Assembly (NCBI RefSeq): GCF_030035675.1
Contig: NC_084500.1
Coordinates: 13,823,100 to 13,887,099, forward strand
DNA from: Rhineura floridana
Taxonomy: Eukaryota; Chordata; Lepidosauria; Squamata; Rhineuridae
Direction of reading: 5' to 3'
DNA: 64,000 bases
Shown: positions 19,334 through 28,189 of the stretch, piece by piece
Layout of the letters: the number at the start of each line of letters is the position of its first letter
Numbering within the stretch: position 1 is the first letter of the stretch
Notes under the pieces: model-generated
Seen by the model: the letters and a program-made list of their open reading frames with translations, nothing else
What the model was told of the DNA's origin: nothing
The model's database searches: none
Translations under genes and position numbers: made by a program

Positions 19334-19832
19334 CAGTGGTGGCTGGTGCCCATTGGGACTGGTGGGGCGGAAGAGACAGAGCCGAACAGTGTGTGGCATC
19401 AGAGCCAATGAGAGGCAGAGGCAACTCATTCAAGTTTTGCCCCATCCTCCTCTCTGCTGAGGTCTACAAGGGGCAACGCTGAGACTAAGGAAGGTGAAGC
19501 CGGCAGCCACGGTCATCCCCTGGACTCTTCTTTTCTTCTTCTTCTTGTTATATTATTGTTATTGTTATTGTTTATTACATTTATACCCTGCCTTTCTTTT
19601 CATCATAGAAACCCAAAGCGGCTTACTTATGGTTCCCAGGTGGTCTCCCATCCAGGCACTGACCAGAGCTGACCCTGCTTAGCTTCAGCAGGGTGCTAGC
19701 CTCATGTGCCTTCAGACCATAGCCTGGGACTCATTATAAGCCAGAAGGCAGGCAGGTGGGGGCTGGCTGAGGGCAGAACGAGGACGGTGGGCCTGTGGCA
19801 CATCTGCCCTAAAGGACCAGCCCCCACTGGTT
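19334..19832 (+). mobile_element. T4 element split by a 5S-headed SINE
   Basis: CAGTGGTGGCTGGTGCCC at the left, AGGACCAGCCCCCACTGG at the right. Continuity is restored when 19528-19722 is removed (CCCTGGACTC to ATTATAAGCCAGAAGGC). Confidence 0.75.
19528..19722 (-). mobile_element. 5S-rRNA-headed SINE with L2-like tail
   Basis: The reverse complement reads AAGCTAAGCAGGGTC, then GGATGGGAGACCACCTGGGAA: the internal promoter region of 5S rRNA (A box and C box). CAAAGCGGCTTAC, GGCAGGGTATAAATG and (TAA/TTG)-rich ends follow. The start of the 5S head is diverged. The flanks CCTGGACTC (19519-19527) and CCTGGGACTC (19723-19732) are a target duplication within T4. Confidence 0.75.
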
Positions 19833-19867
19833 TGATCCCCACTCAGCTAGTGAGCTTGGGACAGGAG

Positions 19868-19990
19868 AACAGAAGAAGAGCCTGGCTGCTGGAACAGGCC
19901 AACAGCCTACCTAGTCCAGCACTCTGCTCTCACAGTGGCCAGCCAGACACCCATGCGAAGCCCACATGCAAGTACTCTCTCACCCTAACT
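19868..19990 (-). mobile_element. CR1-b 3' end fragment
   Basis: AGAAGAGCCTGGCTGCTGG, ACAGGCCAACAGCC, CTAGTCCAGCA and CTCACAGTGGCC match the CR1-b 3' UTR. Confidence 0.8.
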
Positions 19991-20002
19991 CAGAGATGGG
20001 CA

Positions 20003-20070
20003 ACATAGTGCCTTCTAGATGATGTCAGATTCCCCAGTTCCCATCAGCCCCAGGGAGCCCATACTGAGTC
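20003..20070. mobile_element. T2 half element
   Basis: GATGGGCAACATAGTGCC, TTCTAGATGATGTCAGATTC and CCCATCAGCCCCAGGG: left arm only. Confidence 0.5.
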
Positions 20071-20100
20071 TACGATATAGACCAGGTTCATAAGAACATC

Positions 20101-20116
20101 AGAAGAGCCCTGCTGG
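20101..20116 (+). repeat. left target-site duplication of the L1-derived element
   Basis: AGAAGAGCCCTGCTGG, identical over 16 bp to 22261-22276. Because the site lies inside a known repeat, the empty-site sequence can be inferred and contains it once. Confidence 0.93.
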
Positions 20117-20870
20117 GACTTCCGGGAAGGGTGACTTAGCCTGTGCCTGCTTTTGAGACGGGCTCCTGCCTCAAAAGAAGCTTATTCAGATATATCAGTC
20201 AGTTTTTTCTTTTTTTTTGACTGATTAAACTTCTCCCGGGTAGGGAGAAACGAAGAGATTAACCTCAAAGCCTATTTTTGTTGGGACGACCAGATCTCAT
20301 TGATTTATGGGACGAGGTCCAGCCGACGAAGGTGGGACGGATTTTCAACAACAAGCTCTATCTGATAAAGCGAACGTTCATCTTGTCTTCTAAGAGAGAA
20401 CGCACTAACAGGCAAGCACCCTTCTTTCTATATTTTTCTTTTACTTGACTTAAATTGTTGCTGTTTAAAAGAGATTTGCCAGATTGATCGGTTTTTGACA
20501 TCTCACTGGGGAGCCATAACTTCTCTCTGCTACTCACTAATTAATAGCTTATCTCTGTTTTTGTTGCAAAAAGCTGTCCTGGATTTGCATTCTAAAGATA
20601 TACACAGAAGAGGGATTTCTATTCCAGATTTTTATTTTGAAGAATATTATATTGTCTGAGACTACTCTCTTTTTGGTCTATTTTATTTTGACGAATCTGT
20701 TTCCTGACGACCGCCATTAATTGTTTCGATCCTGGGAACTGCATTTTGTTTACTTAAGCGTGGAGAGATAAGGCTGTCTGCTCTGTTTATACTGTGATGT
20801 CACCAAGTTTGGAGTATTAACCCAATTGTTGCTGAAATAAGAAGTGGTTTTCCTATATTTTTCTTTTAAA
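20117..20870 (+). promoter_or_regulatory. 5' leader and presumed internal promoter of the half-LINE
   Basis: A 754-bp leader between the left target duplication and the first ATG. It opens with CCGGGAAGGGTGACTTAGCC and is T-rich afterwards. L1-type elements carry an internal polymerase II promoter here; no specific factor site is claimed. Confidence 0.45.
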
Positions 20871-21677
20871 ATGGCAATTAAGAAAGTGGCTGAGAATCTG
20901 GAAATAACTATGTTTCAGAAAATAATGGATGAGATTGAGATAACGAAACAAAACCTGCGACAGGATTGTAAGGAGCTGAAAATTGAATTGAGTAAAATGA
21001 AGCAGGAGATTAAAGATATAGGGGTCCCTGTGAGAGAGGTGACCCTGGAAGGGGTCCCTGTGAGAGAGGAGACCCCGGAGATTGGAACAAACGTGGAACA
21101 GGAAAAAGATTTGGAGTCTATGGACTTTAGAAACAAAATCTATTGTTTGGAGACACAGGAGATTAAAGACATAGGGGTCCTTGTGAGAGAGGAGACCCTG
21201 GAGACTGGAACAGGGGTCCCTGTGAGAGAGGAGACCCTGGAGACTGGAACAGGGGTCCCTGTGAGAGAGGAGATCCCGGAGATTGGAACAAACGTGGAAC
21301 AGGAACAAGATTTGGAGTCTATGGACTTTAGAAATAAAATCTATTGTTTGGAACTCAATGTTATCTCTGAAGAAATTAATGAAGATTCTAGAGATAAAGT
21401 TATCAATGGCATGGATAATCTTCTGGACTGGAATGATGTGATGGAGCCCAATATAGAGAAAATCTATGGAATTAACTGCAGCCATGTGACAATGGAAAAA
21501 CTTTCAAGAGATGACCCAGTGTATTTTGAAAAAAAGAACAGAGATATGATTTTACAGCAGTATTTCAGCAACCTATTTAGAATGGATGGCAAGAAAATAT
21601 TTGGGATAGAGGTAATTCCCATCAGACTCTTACTATATGACTATGGCTTTGACAGCAAGATTATTATGGAATACTGA
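20871..21677 (+). CDS. L1 ORF1p-like RNA-binding protein, repeat-expanded
   Basis: 268 residues from the ATG at 20871. The frame stays open upstream to a GTG at 20844, but the ATG is the plausible start. Residues 1-50 (AENLEITMFQKIMDEIEITK, KELKIELSKMKQEIKDI) are heptad-like and probably coiled coil. Residues 51-161 are repeats: a 13-residue unit GVPVREETLETGT occurs about five times with variation, and a longer block from QEIKDIG to FRNKIYCLE is present twice (about 45-94 and 97-161). Residues 162-256 (SRDKVINGMDNLLDW, IEKIYGINC, KLSRDDPVYF, RDMILQQYF, DGKKIFGIEVIPIRLL) fit the L1 ORF1p RRM plus C-terminal domain, where the pattern Y.IN, LPRD..V.F and I.VLKEIP is usual. The far C-terminus is short (ends IIMEY). 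Known role of the family: trimeric RNA-binding chaperone that coats L1 RNA in cytoplasmic RNPs. Function in this element is inferred. Confidence 0.85.
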   Translation: MAIKKVAENLEITMFQKIMDEIEITKQNLRQDCKELKIELSKMKQEIKDIGVPVREVTLEGVPVREETPEIGTNVEQEKDLESMDFRNKIYCLETQEIKDIGVLVREETLETGTGVPVREETLETGTGVPVREEIPEIGTNVEQEQDLESMDFRNKIYCLELNVISEEINEDSRDKVINGMDNLLDWNDVMEPNIEKIYGINCSHVTMEKLSRDDPVYFEKKNRDMILQQYFSNLFRMDGKKIFGIEVIPIRLLLYDYGFDSKIIMEY

Positions 21678-22236
21678 TAATGGAAGATTGGATACTGAAA
21701 TTACTGGACTTAACAAGACTACTGAAGATGGAAGATGGAAAATGGAACTAATAGGGATAATAGAACAATGGCTACTGAAATTACTGAACCTAACAGATTC
21801 TGATGTGATGGATTAATTGAAATGTTTATTTTGACTATGGTTATGACAATAAGATTATCATAATTAGTAATGAGATGGATTAATCGATATGCTTATCTGG
21901 AAAAAAAAATTGATAGATATATTTCTTAAAGAATTGAAACCTCTCTTTGACTTTTTGTGGAAAGAATAAAGTAATGTTTATGAGATTTGATGATTAAGTA
22001 AGATAACTACTGGAGGAAAGTGATTTTATAATATGACTTAAGAGACAGGATTGTTATATATTATAGACTTATAACTGATTTGATCTTTGACAAATGGGAA
22101 GTCAATATTTTACTCTTTATTTTTTATTTTTGTTTTTTTTTTCTTTTTTTTTTTTTTGTTTGTTTAACTATTTTTGATTTTGTTTTTTGTCTTTGAATGT
22201 TTTATGATTTCGTCTTGTATGTTTTATGAAAATCTG

Positions 22237-22260
22237 AATAAAAATTATTGAAAAAAAAAA
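22237..22260 (+). promoter_or_regulatory. polyadenylation signal and A-tail of the half-LINE
   Basis: AATAAA at 22237 lies 13-14 bp upstream of the terminal A10 run, which directly abuts the right target duplication. A T-rich stretch (22108-22165) precedes it. Confidence 0.8.
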
Positions 22261-22276
22261 AGAAGAGCCCTGCTGG
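22261..22276 (+). repeat. right target-site duplication of the L1-derived element
   Basis: AGAAGAGCCCTGCTGG, 16 of 16 identical to 20101-20116. Confidence 0.93.
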
Positions 22277-22639
22277 ATCAGGCCAAAGGCCCACCTGGTC
22301 CAGCATCCTCTTCTCACAGTGGCCAACCAGATGCCCCTATGAGAAACCCACAAGCAGGACATGAGTGCAAGAGCCCTCTCTCCTCCTGTAGTCTCCAGCA
22401 ACTGGCATTCAAAGGCATACCACCTTCATCACTGGAGGTATAACAGCCATCATGGCTAGTAGCCGTTGATAGCCTTCTCCTCCATGAATTCATCTAATCT
22501 TCTTCTAAAGCCATCCAAGTTGGTGGCTATCCCTGCCTCTTGTGGGGTTAAATTCCATAGTTTAACTATGCGCTGTGTGAACAAGTACTTCCTTATCATC
22601 TGTGAATTTGGCTGAAGGCACCATTCCTGGCAACCTGAA

Positions 22640-22850
22640 CATCACTGATGAAAGTATGTTTTGAACTGTCCTTGTGTTTTAGAATGTTTTTAACTGTAAT
22701 GGTGCTTTAGAATGTTTCGAACTATTTTTGGAATGCTTTTCTCTTTTTTTGTTAAATTGTTTTGCTGATGTATTTGCTGTCCTGGGCTCCTTCAGGAGGA
22801 AGGGCAGAATATGAATTTAATTAATAAATTAATAAATTAACAACAACAAC
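22640..22850 (+). mobile_element. L2-clade LINE 3' UTR
   Basis: GAACTGTCCTTGTGTTTTAG, GCTGTCCTGGGCTCCTTCAG, GAGGAAGGGCAGAATATG and TTAATTAATAAATTAATAAA match the L2 3' end seen reversed at 44.4 and 56.3 kb. Confidence 0.75.
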
Positions 22851-23419
22851 AATAATGATAATAATAATACAGCTCAAGTTGGTGCCCATTGCTACCACTT
22901 TCCGATTCTCAATAACTACCATGTACTAGCTCTCAAAGAAAGGAGTGTAGGTTAGTTTGAGAACATAATGTCAGAACTCAGGTTTTACGGAAGTTTTCTT
23001 GGGGGTAGGGAGGATATTGATACTCTGTATATATTTCAGATGAGGAAATGTGCCCTTTGATAAGAAGCCTCTGTTCTAACGTTACAAGGCCAGGCGGCCT
23101 GCTGAGGATAGTATGTAAAGAAGCGAGAATTTAGTTTTGCTATTTATTCATCTTCGCCGGCTCCTGACCCCCAGCCGCTGCTATGCTTTGCCGTGAAAGA
23201 GACACTCGAATCAAGAGTGAATAATTCACGCTGAGAGGGAAATAAATCACACCAGAAATGTTGTTCCCTCACCACTGCGTTTTCTTTTCCCTGTCCTTTC
23301 TCAGGCTTCCCCCTGGACCCTCCTGACTTCCGCAAAAGTCTGCAGTTTTGAAAGTTCATACATTCTAGTAGCAGCTCATTGCTGGTTTAAAAGACTAAAG
23401 GAGACCAAACCCTGATTGG
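22851..23419. other. unique-looking sequence, no gene seen
   Basis: (ACA/ATA) run at 22848-22870, then non-repetitive sequence. An open frame on the minus strand (23144-23359) has no recognisable domain. Confidence 0.4.
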
Positions 23420-23612
23420 GGAAGGGCTGTAGCTCAGGGGCAGAGCGTTTGCTTTGCATGCAGAAGGTCCCAGGTTCAAACCCCAGCATGTCCAGGTCAG
23501 GCTGGGAGAGACTCTTGCCTGAAACCCTGCAGGGCTGCTGCCAGTCAGTGTAGACAATGCTGAGCTAGATGGACCAATGGTCTGACTCTGTACTTTCTAT
23601 ATTCCTATGGTT
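23420..23612 (+). mobile_element. tRNA-Ala-headed SINE
   Basis: GGGCTGTAGCTCAGGGGCAG, TTTGCTTTGCATGCAGAAGG, GGTTCAAACCCC; body CTGCTGCCAGTCAGTGTAGA; 3' end TTTCTATATTCCTATGG. Full length, about 190 bp. Confidence 0.9.
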
Positions 23613-23927
23613 GCATCTGAAGACGGTGGCTGGATCCAGCACTGGGACTTTCACAGGGTCTCATTAGCCCAACTTTCTGGTATCTTTTCCGAGTATAGCA
23701 TGGTACCCATTTTGCCTTTGGGACAGCGTTAGGGGAGCCTTTAAAAAAATTGCATGTGTGTGCAAAGGTGGATTCAGAAGACTTCAGATGTGCATGCAGA
23801 TCACATCTCTGAATGACCCTCCGTGCTTTGTTGTTGTTTTTAAAAAAGTATTGCAAGTTGGTTACAGCTGATCTCTTTTTTAAAGGGATTGGACGTGGGA
23901 TCTTATCTGTGCAAGGCAGATGCTAGA
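23613..23927. other. no recognised feature
   Basis: About 315 bp; nothing recognised. Confidence 0.4.
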
Positions 23928-24000
23928 TCAGGAACCTGAGAAGCCACCATATACTGAGTCAGATCACTGGTCTCTGTACTTCAGCAACTGTCTCCACTGA
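23928..24000 (-). mobile_element. tRNA-Ala SINE 3' fragment
   Basis: CATATACTGAGTCAGATCAC and TGGTCTCTGTAC are the reverse complement of the SINE 3' body. Confidence 0.6.
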
Positions 24001-24129
24001 CTTACAATGGCATTCTAAGGGCCTTTCCAGCCCTGTATTGAAGACACCAGGTCCTTCACCTAGGTTATGGTCCCTAATCATCTCTTGGTGAGTAGTACTT
24101 GACTATCTTGATCACTAGCCCTGAGGATG

Positions 24130-24485
24130 GCTTGATTCACAGGCATCACACCAGACCATGGTCTTGCATTAGCTATTGTTTAGAACCCAAAGCATGGCTT
24201 TCAACGCACACCAGGTAAACCCATGGTTTAGAAGCGGGGTTGTCTGCTTTTGACTCCCACCCTCTCAGCAGCCTTGTTCAGACATTTGCCCTCATCTTCT
24301 CAGAACAGCAACCGCAGGAGGTGGAGTTATGTGCGCAACAACGCTTTGTGGTTAGCGCAAACCATGGTTTGCTAAGCCACATCAAACTGTGGCTTGCCAG
24401 CCCAGAGCAGCCAATGTTTTGCCCCCCTCCGATGTCACACCAAACCATACTTAAGCTTCCTTAGCCACGGTTTGGCACCATGTCA
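24130..24485. repeat. T18 repeat rich in CCATGGTTT and AAACCATGG
   Basis: CAGACCATGGTCTTGC, AACCCATGGTTTAG, GCAAACCATGGTTTGC, AAACTGTGGCTTGCC, CCAAACCATAC and AGCCACGGTTTGGC repeat a palindromic core at short intervals with GCTAAG motifs. This is probably a low-copy non-autonomous DNA element, unclassified. Confidence 0.45.
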
Positions 24486-24499
24486 ACAGTATCCCAATG

Positions 24500-24986
24500 A
24501 GAGTGAGGAGGGGTCAGTTGCAAATGTTGAGAAAGGGCCATTTCCCCTTGAAAGCAACTCCCGATATTGAAAACATGCAAGGCGGGTAGATTGGGGGGGG
24601 AACCCGTACATCAGGGAGCAGTAGAAACAGTTAGATCTTCATAGAGTCATAAAGAAGTAAACAGTAGACCGCTATGAAGACGTATTGGGCCCTACAGTCC
24701 TATTGTCTTCAAAAGGAATTAAAAACAAATTGCTTTGGGCCAGCACATAATTTAGAGACTCGCGGCAATTTTATGACTTGCTAATGTTCCTAATTACATG
24801 CCCGTGAAAGGCTTAATTAATTGGGGGGATGTAGCAAAAAAGAGAGTGAGAGAGCGAGAGAGAGCGAGAGAGCGCGAGAGACAGCAGAGCAGAGACTTGT
24901 GTTTGTTATCGTGGTTCCACGGCATTGATTTTACTGCCTACGGAGAATTTAGGGCCTCTCTATTTGCACAAAGAAAATGCTAGAGA
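24500..24986. other. unique-looking sequence, possible conserved non-coding part
   Basis: 24640-24820 has a non-repetitive AT-rich texture with TTCCTAATTACATG and AGGCTTAATTAATTG homeodomain-like cores. A (GA)n-rich run follows at 24838-24886. No exon. Confidence 0.35.

Positions 24987-25019
<33 letters not shown>
24987..25019. repeat. (TC)n microsatellite
   Basis: About 16 uninterrupted TC units, followed by a short (AAT)n at 25023-25040. Confidence 0.95.
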
Positions 25020-25023
<4 letters not shown>

Positions 25024-25114
25024 ATAATAATAATAATAAAAAATAGCACATTAAGATCAACCCCTTGCTGCTATCTAATATACTTGGCTCTACTTAACCG
25101 AAAGCGCTGGTAAT

Positions 25115-25141
25115 CATATATATATATATATATATATATAT
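25115..25141. repeat. (TA)n microsatellite
   Basis: About 13 uninterrupted AT/TA units. Confidence 0.95.
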
Positions 25142-25766
25142 TGCAAATGTTGGTGCTGTTAATTGCGCCAGGAGAGAAAATAGGTTCCGCTTGGCTGGTC
25201 GTGGAAGATTTTGAAAATCTTTTTTTTCCCCTCCCTCCCCCTGTCCCTAGCACTCTCCGTCCGGAGGGATCTAGGAAAGGAAGGCAGGCAGGAGGTGACG
25301 GCGGAGAGCAGAGAGTGCGAGAGCATCCAGGGATGAATCCTCGAATCGTTAGAGCTGGAAGGGTGCTTGTATAGGCCACCTAGTCAACAGATGGGATCAG
25401 GCCGTTGAAAGTCTCTCTCTCCCAGGCTGCACACCCATTCCTTTCTCTGCACCCTCCTTGAGTGCTTTTGCTCGGTCAGAACTGCGCTAATGATATTTCT
25501 TTCTTGCCTAGATGGAGAGGCGAGTCTGTCGAAACCCCTGACTTTTGCACGACTCAATGTAGAGAAATATTTAGTTGTCCTTTGTCACATTTGTCCCTCG
25601 TCACATCCTTCCTCCAAAGAAGACCGGGGCGGCCAACATGTCAAGCCTAAAACAATGCAATGCAAACGTCTAAAACCAGTGACGGGCAACCTTCCGAAAA
25701 CGGTTAGAAACTTTCCAAAAGTAATTGCCTCTCCTTGAAACGAATCATTTCAGGGCTGTCAGAGAC
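25142..25766. other. no gene seen; a T12-like scrap
   Basis: 25430-25500 resembles the T12 middle (TGCACCCTCCTTGAGTGC, TTTTGCTCGGTCAGAA). The rest is not recognised. Confidence 0.4.
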
Positions 25767-25855
25767 TAGGGATGGAAAGATCTGTCACTTTCGCTTCTCT
25801 CAGTTTCTCACTTTTCTGATGTTAAATTCAGTCTTCTACATTTCTCTCCTAAAAG
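25767..25855 (+). mobile_element. T1 end fragment
   Basis: TAGGGATGGAAAGATCTGTC, ACTTTCGCTTCTC and TTCTCACTTTTCTGATG match one T1 end; truncated before the interior. Confidence 0.7.
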
Positions 25856-26169
25856 TTAATAATGAAGACGACTGATGCACCTCGCCAGGGATGGCACGAC
25901 ACAAATGGAGAGGAGCCACCAAGGAAGCCCTGTCAAGTCTTCTGGTTTTTCTTTTCTTTTCTGACAGATGACATTCCACGGCTCCTGACAGCCACTGAGC
26001 ATCTTCAGTCCTCGCAGGGTTGTTTTTGGGGATTTGTTTTTGCCCAGTAGGTCTTTTAAAACTTTTTTAAAAAAAACTTGGATGCCCCTGAACATGTTGA
26101 TACTTCTCAGTAGCCCGGTTTGGACTCAGTCCTATTGGCACTCACCACTCAAGCTTGATATTGGAGGGA
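25856..26169. other. no recognised feature
   Basis: About 310 bp; nothing recognised beyond a T-rich and A-rich patch. Confidence 0.35.
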
Positions 26170-26590
26170 GTCGCTAGTGCATAATGCTAGAACTGGTGGC
26201 CATCCAGTGTATCTGGATGTTAGAAGATTCAGGACAGACAAAAGGAAGGACTTTTTCACACAGCACATAGTTAATCTATGGAATGCAGTCCCACAAGAGG
26301 CAGGCATCGCCACCAACCTGGAGGGCTTTCCAAGAGGATTAGACAAATTCATGGAGCATAAGTCTCTAAGTGGCGACTAGCCAGGAGGGCTACATTCTAC
26401 CTCCACGGTCGGAAGCACTATGCCTGTGAATGCCAGCTGCTGGAAATTGCAGGAGGAGAGAGCTGCTCTTGCGCTCAGGCCCTGCTTGTGGGCTTCCCAT
26501 TGGGGCATCCGGTTGGCCGCTGTGAGGACAGGATTTGGACTAGATGAGCCACTAGCCTGATCCAGCAGGACTATTCCGATGCTGTTATGT
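26170..26590 (+). mobile_element. CR1-b LINE 3' end
   Basis: The frame 26177-26380 encodes RFRTDKRKDFFTQHIVNLWN, VPQEAGIATNLEGF and RGLDKFMEHKSLSGD-stop, the CR1-b C-terminus. The 3' UTR (CTGCTTGTGGGCTTCCCATT, GGACTAGATGAGCCAC, TGATCCAGCAGG) and GATGCTGTTATGTTATTG end follow. Confidence 0.88.
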
Positions 26591-26876
26591 TATTGATAAA
26601 TGAGTTTGGTCTCCCATCGGTGTGTGAGGAAGCCATGTTGCAGAAGCCCTTCTGTCGCCAGGGTAAGAAGGAACTTCAAGGGTTGGGAAAAAACAGGACT
26701 TTGGATAGGATCAGACATAAACTCAAATCTCTGGGATCTCTGGTTTACTCAAGCTGTGGCAGCACTTTGAAGCTGAGAGGGATGAATATGGGGTTTGAAC
26801 CCTACTCTGGAGGATGCAGGAGTGTCTGACTGTGGACCAAATTTAGAGCATCCTGAGTGGCACTACTTGTCCAAAC

Positions 26877-26992
26877 CAGAGCTTGGAAAAGTTACTTTTT
26901 TGAACTACAACTCCCATCAGCTCCAGTCAGCATGGCCACTGGATTGGGCTGATGGGAGTTGTCGCTTAAAAAAGTAACTTTTCCAAGCTCTG
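26877..26992. mobile_element. T3 116-bp palindromic element
   Basis: CAGAGCTTGGAAAAGTTAC to GTAACTTTTCCAAGCTCTG, self-complementary throughout apart from the centre. The target duplication is unclear. Confidence 0.88.
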
Positions 26993-26994
26993 GA

Positions 26995-27310
26995 AGGGGT
27001 GATAGGGGGCTATATTCCACATTCTTTGTCCGCCAGCACAAGGGCTCTTGTGCTAGCAGACGGGTGAGTTTTAATGCTGTGCAACAAGGGATCCACACAA
27101 CAGCTGCACTGGCGGAAACTTCTTGTACAATTGATTGTGCGATCTATTGCACCCCAATGGATTGTGCAACAATCTGTTGCCCAACATTCCATCGCGCAAC
27201 AACTACCCCAGCAAAACCCCTTAGGAGTTCTCTTGTGCAGTGACGGTCCACTGGCGCAAAACATTTTGCCAGCGGGACAACTAGACCACTAAGCGGCTTC
27301 AATGTAGCAC
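26995..27310. repeat. element rich in TTGTGCAAC/GTTGCGCAA motifs
   Basis: Contains the near-palindrome CACAAGGGCTCTTGTG, a run of five imperfect TTG(T/C)(G/C)CAAC-like units at 27130-27210, and a second inverted block GGCGCAAAACATTTTGCCAG. Unclassified; likely a DNA-element remnant. Confidence 0.4.
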
Positions 27311-27512
27311 GATGTTGGATACAAACTAATTGTGCTTTTTGAAACGGAGGGGGGCAGGGCAGCATGGCCAGCAAGCTACCCCTCAGAGAGAGCCAACGAA
27401 AAATGCATCTTAGAAGTGGAACAAATAATGTTCCAAAGGATGGCCAAATATTCATTTTGTTTGTCCTTTGGGGGCAGGGTAAGAAGACAATGAACTCCCC
27501 ATCACTCCCCAG

Positions 27513-28181
27513 TGTGGATGGGTGAGAATTTCGATTCAGTTCGCATTTCAAGCGGAACGTATCAAATTTGCACTTTCCGAAACAATATGCAAACTGAAAC
27601 ACAGCCATCCTTCCAAATTTGCATTTATCAGAATTTTGGGATGCAGTTCGCCAACTAAGAGAGCCAGTGTGGCGTACTACGACCTGGACTACGACCTGGG
27701 AGACCAGGGTTCGAATCCCCACACAGCCATGAAGCTCACTGGGTGACCTTGGGCCAGTCACTGCCTCTCAGCCTCAGAGGAAGGCAACGGTAAACCACCT
27801 CTGAATACCGCTTACCATGAAAACCCTGTTCGTAGGGTCACCATAAGTCGGGATCGACTGGAAGACAGTCCATTTCACCAACTAAACGATATTTACAAAA
27901 ATGCATATATTAGGGGAAAGTGTGCATAAAAATGAATGAAAATAACATGCAAAAATGCATGATGTGATGACAAATGGCTTGCAAAAATGTGTACCTTTGT
28001 CAAAACTGCCTGCAAAAAAGTGTTTATTTGGAGAAATTCACACTAAAATGGCGGAGAATTTTCATGAGAATTTTTTTTTAAAAAAAAATCACAGTTGGTT
28101 GCAGAAATGTTGACGACTGAATTTAACATCAGCAAAGTGAGAAACGGAGAGAACCGAAATTGACAGATCTTTCCATCCCTA
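27513..28181 (+). mobile_element. T1 element split by a SINE
   Basis: TGTGGATGGGTGAG to CCATCCCTA, with family motifs GCACTTTCCGAAACAATATG, TTTGGGATGCAGTTC and AAATGCATATATTAGG. Flanks CTCCCCAG (27505-27512) and CTGCCCAG (28182-28189) agree at 7 of 8. Confidence 0.82.
27659..27877 (+). mobile_element. tRNA-headed SINE with Bov-B-type tail, nested in T1
   Basis: GAGAGCCAGTGTGGCGTAC, GGTTCGAATCCCC, GAAGCTCACTGGGTGACC, AAACCACCTCTGAATACC and the tail GGTCACCATAAGTCGGGATC. T1 is interrupted with an exact CCAACTAA repeat at 27651-27658 and 27878-27885. Confidence 0.92.
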
Positions 28182-28189
28182 CTGCCCAG

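Larger units (their letters stand above)
20117..22260 (+). mobile_element. ORF1-only L1-derived non-LTR retrotransposon (half-LINE)
   Basis: The 2,144-bp element begins with GACTTCCGGGAAGGGTG and a 750-bp leader. It has a single 268-codon L1 ORF1-type reading frame, about 580 bp of AT-rich 3' sequence, the polyadenylation signal AATAAA (22237-22242) and a terminal A10 run. Exact 16-bp target duplications flank it. There is no endonuclease or reverse transcriptase frame, so it must be moved in trans. The intact frame and identical duplications indicate a recent insertion. Structurally it parallels the mammalian HAL1 class of L1 elements that keep only ORF1. A deletion derivative of a single L1 copy is the alternative, but the complete 5' and 3' ends argue for an element that transposed in this form. 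Confidence 0.88.
20085..22600 (-). mobile_element. CR1-b 3' end split by the L1-derived insertion
   Basis: TAAGAACATCAGAAGAGCCC up to 20116 is the extreme 3' end. The remainder (TGCTGGATCAGGCC, CTGGTCCAGCATCC, CATCATGGCTAGTAGCC, reverse-coded CR1-b C-terminus) continues from 22261 to about 22600. It is the host of the insertion and therefore older. Confidence 0.85.

Noticed and set aside
20853-21485. 210-codon minus-strand open frame
   Set aside because: It is the antisense shadow of the ORF1 repeat region; the sense strand has the L1 features.
23420-23492. tRNA-Ala gene
   Set aside because: Recognisable A and B boxes, but the sequence is the head of a repeated SINE, with mismatched stems expected and a shared 3' body in more than ten copies.
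27144-27761. 205-codon minus-strand open frame
   Set aside because: It runs across three unrelated repeats (the TTGTGCAAC element, T1 and a SINE), so it cannot be one ancient protein.
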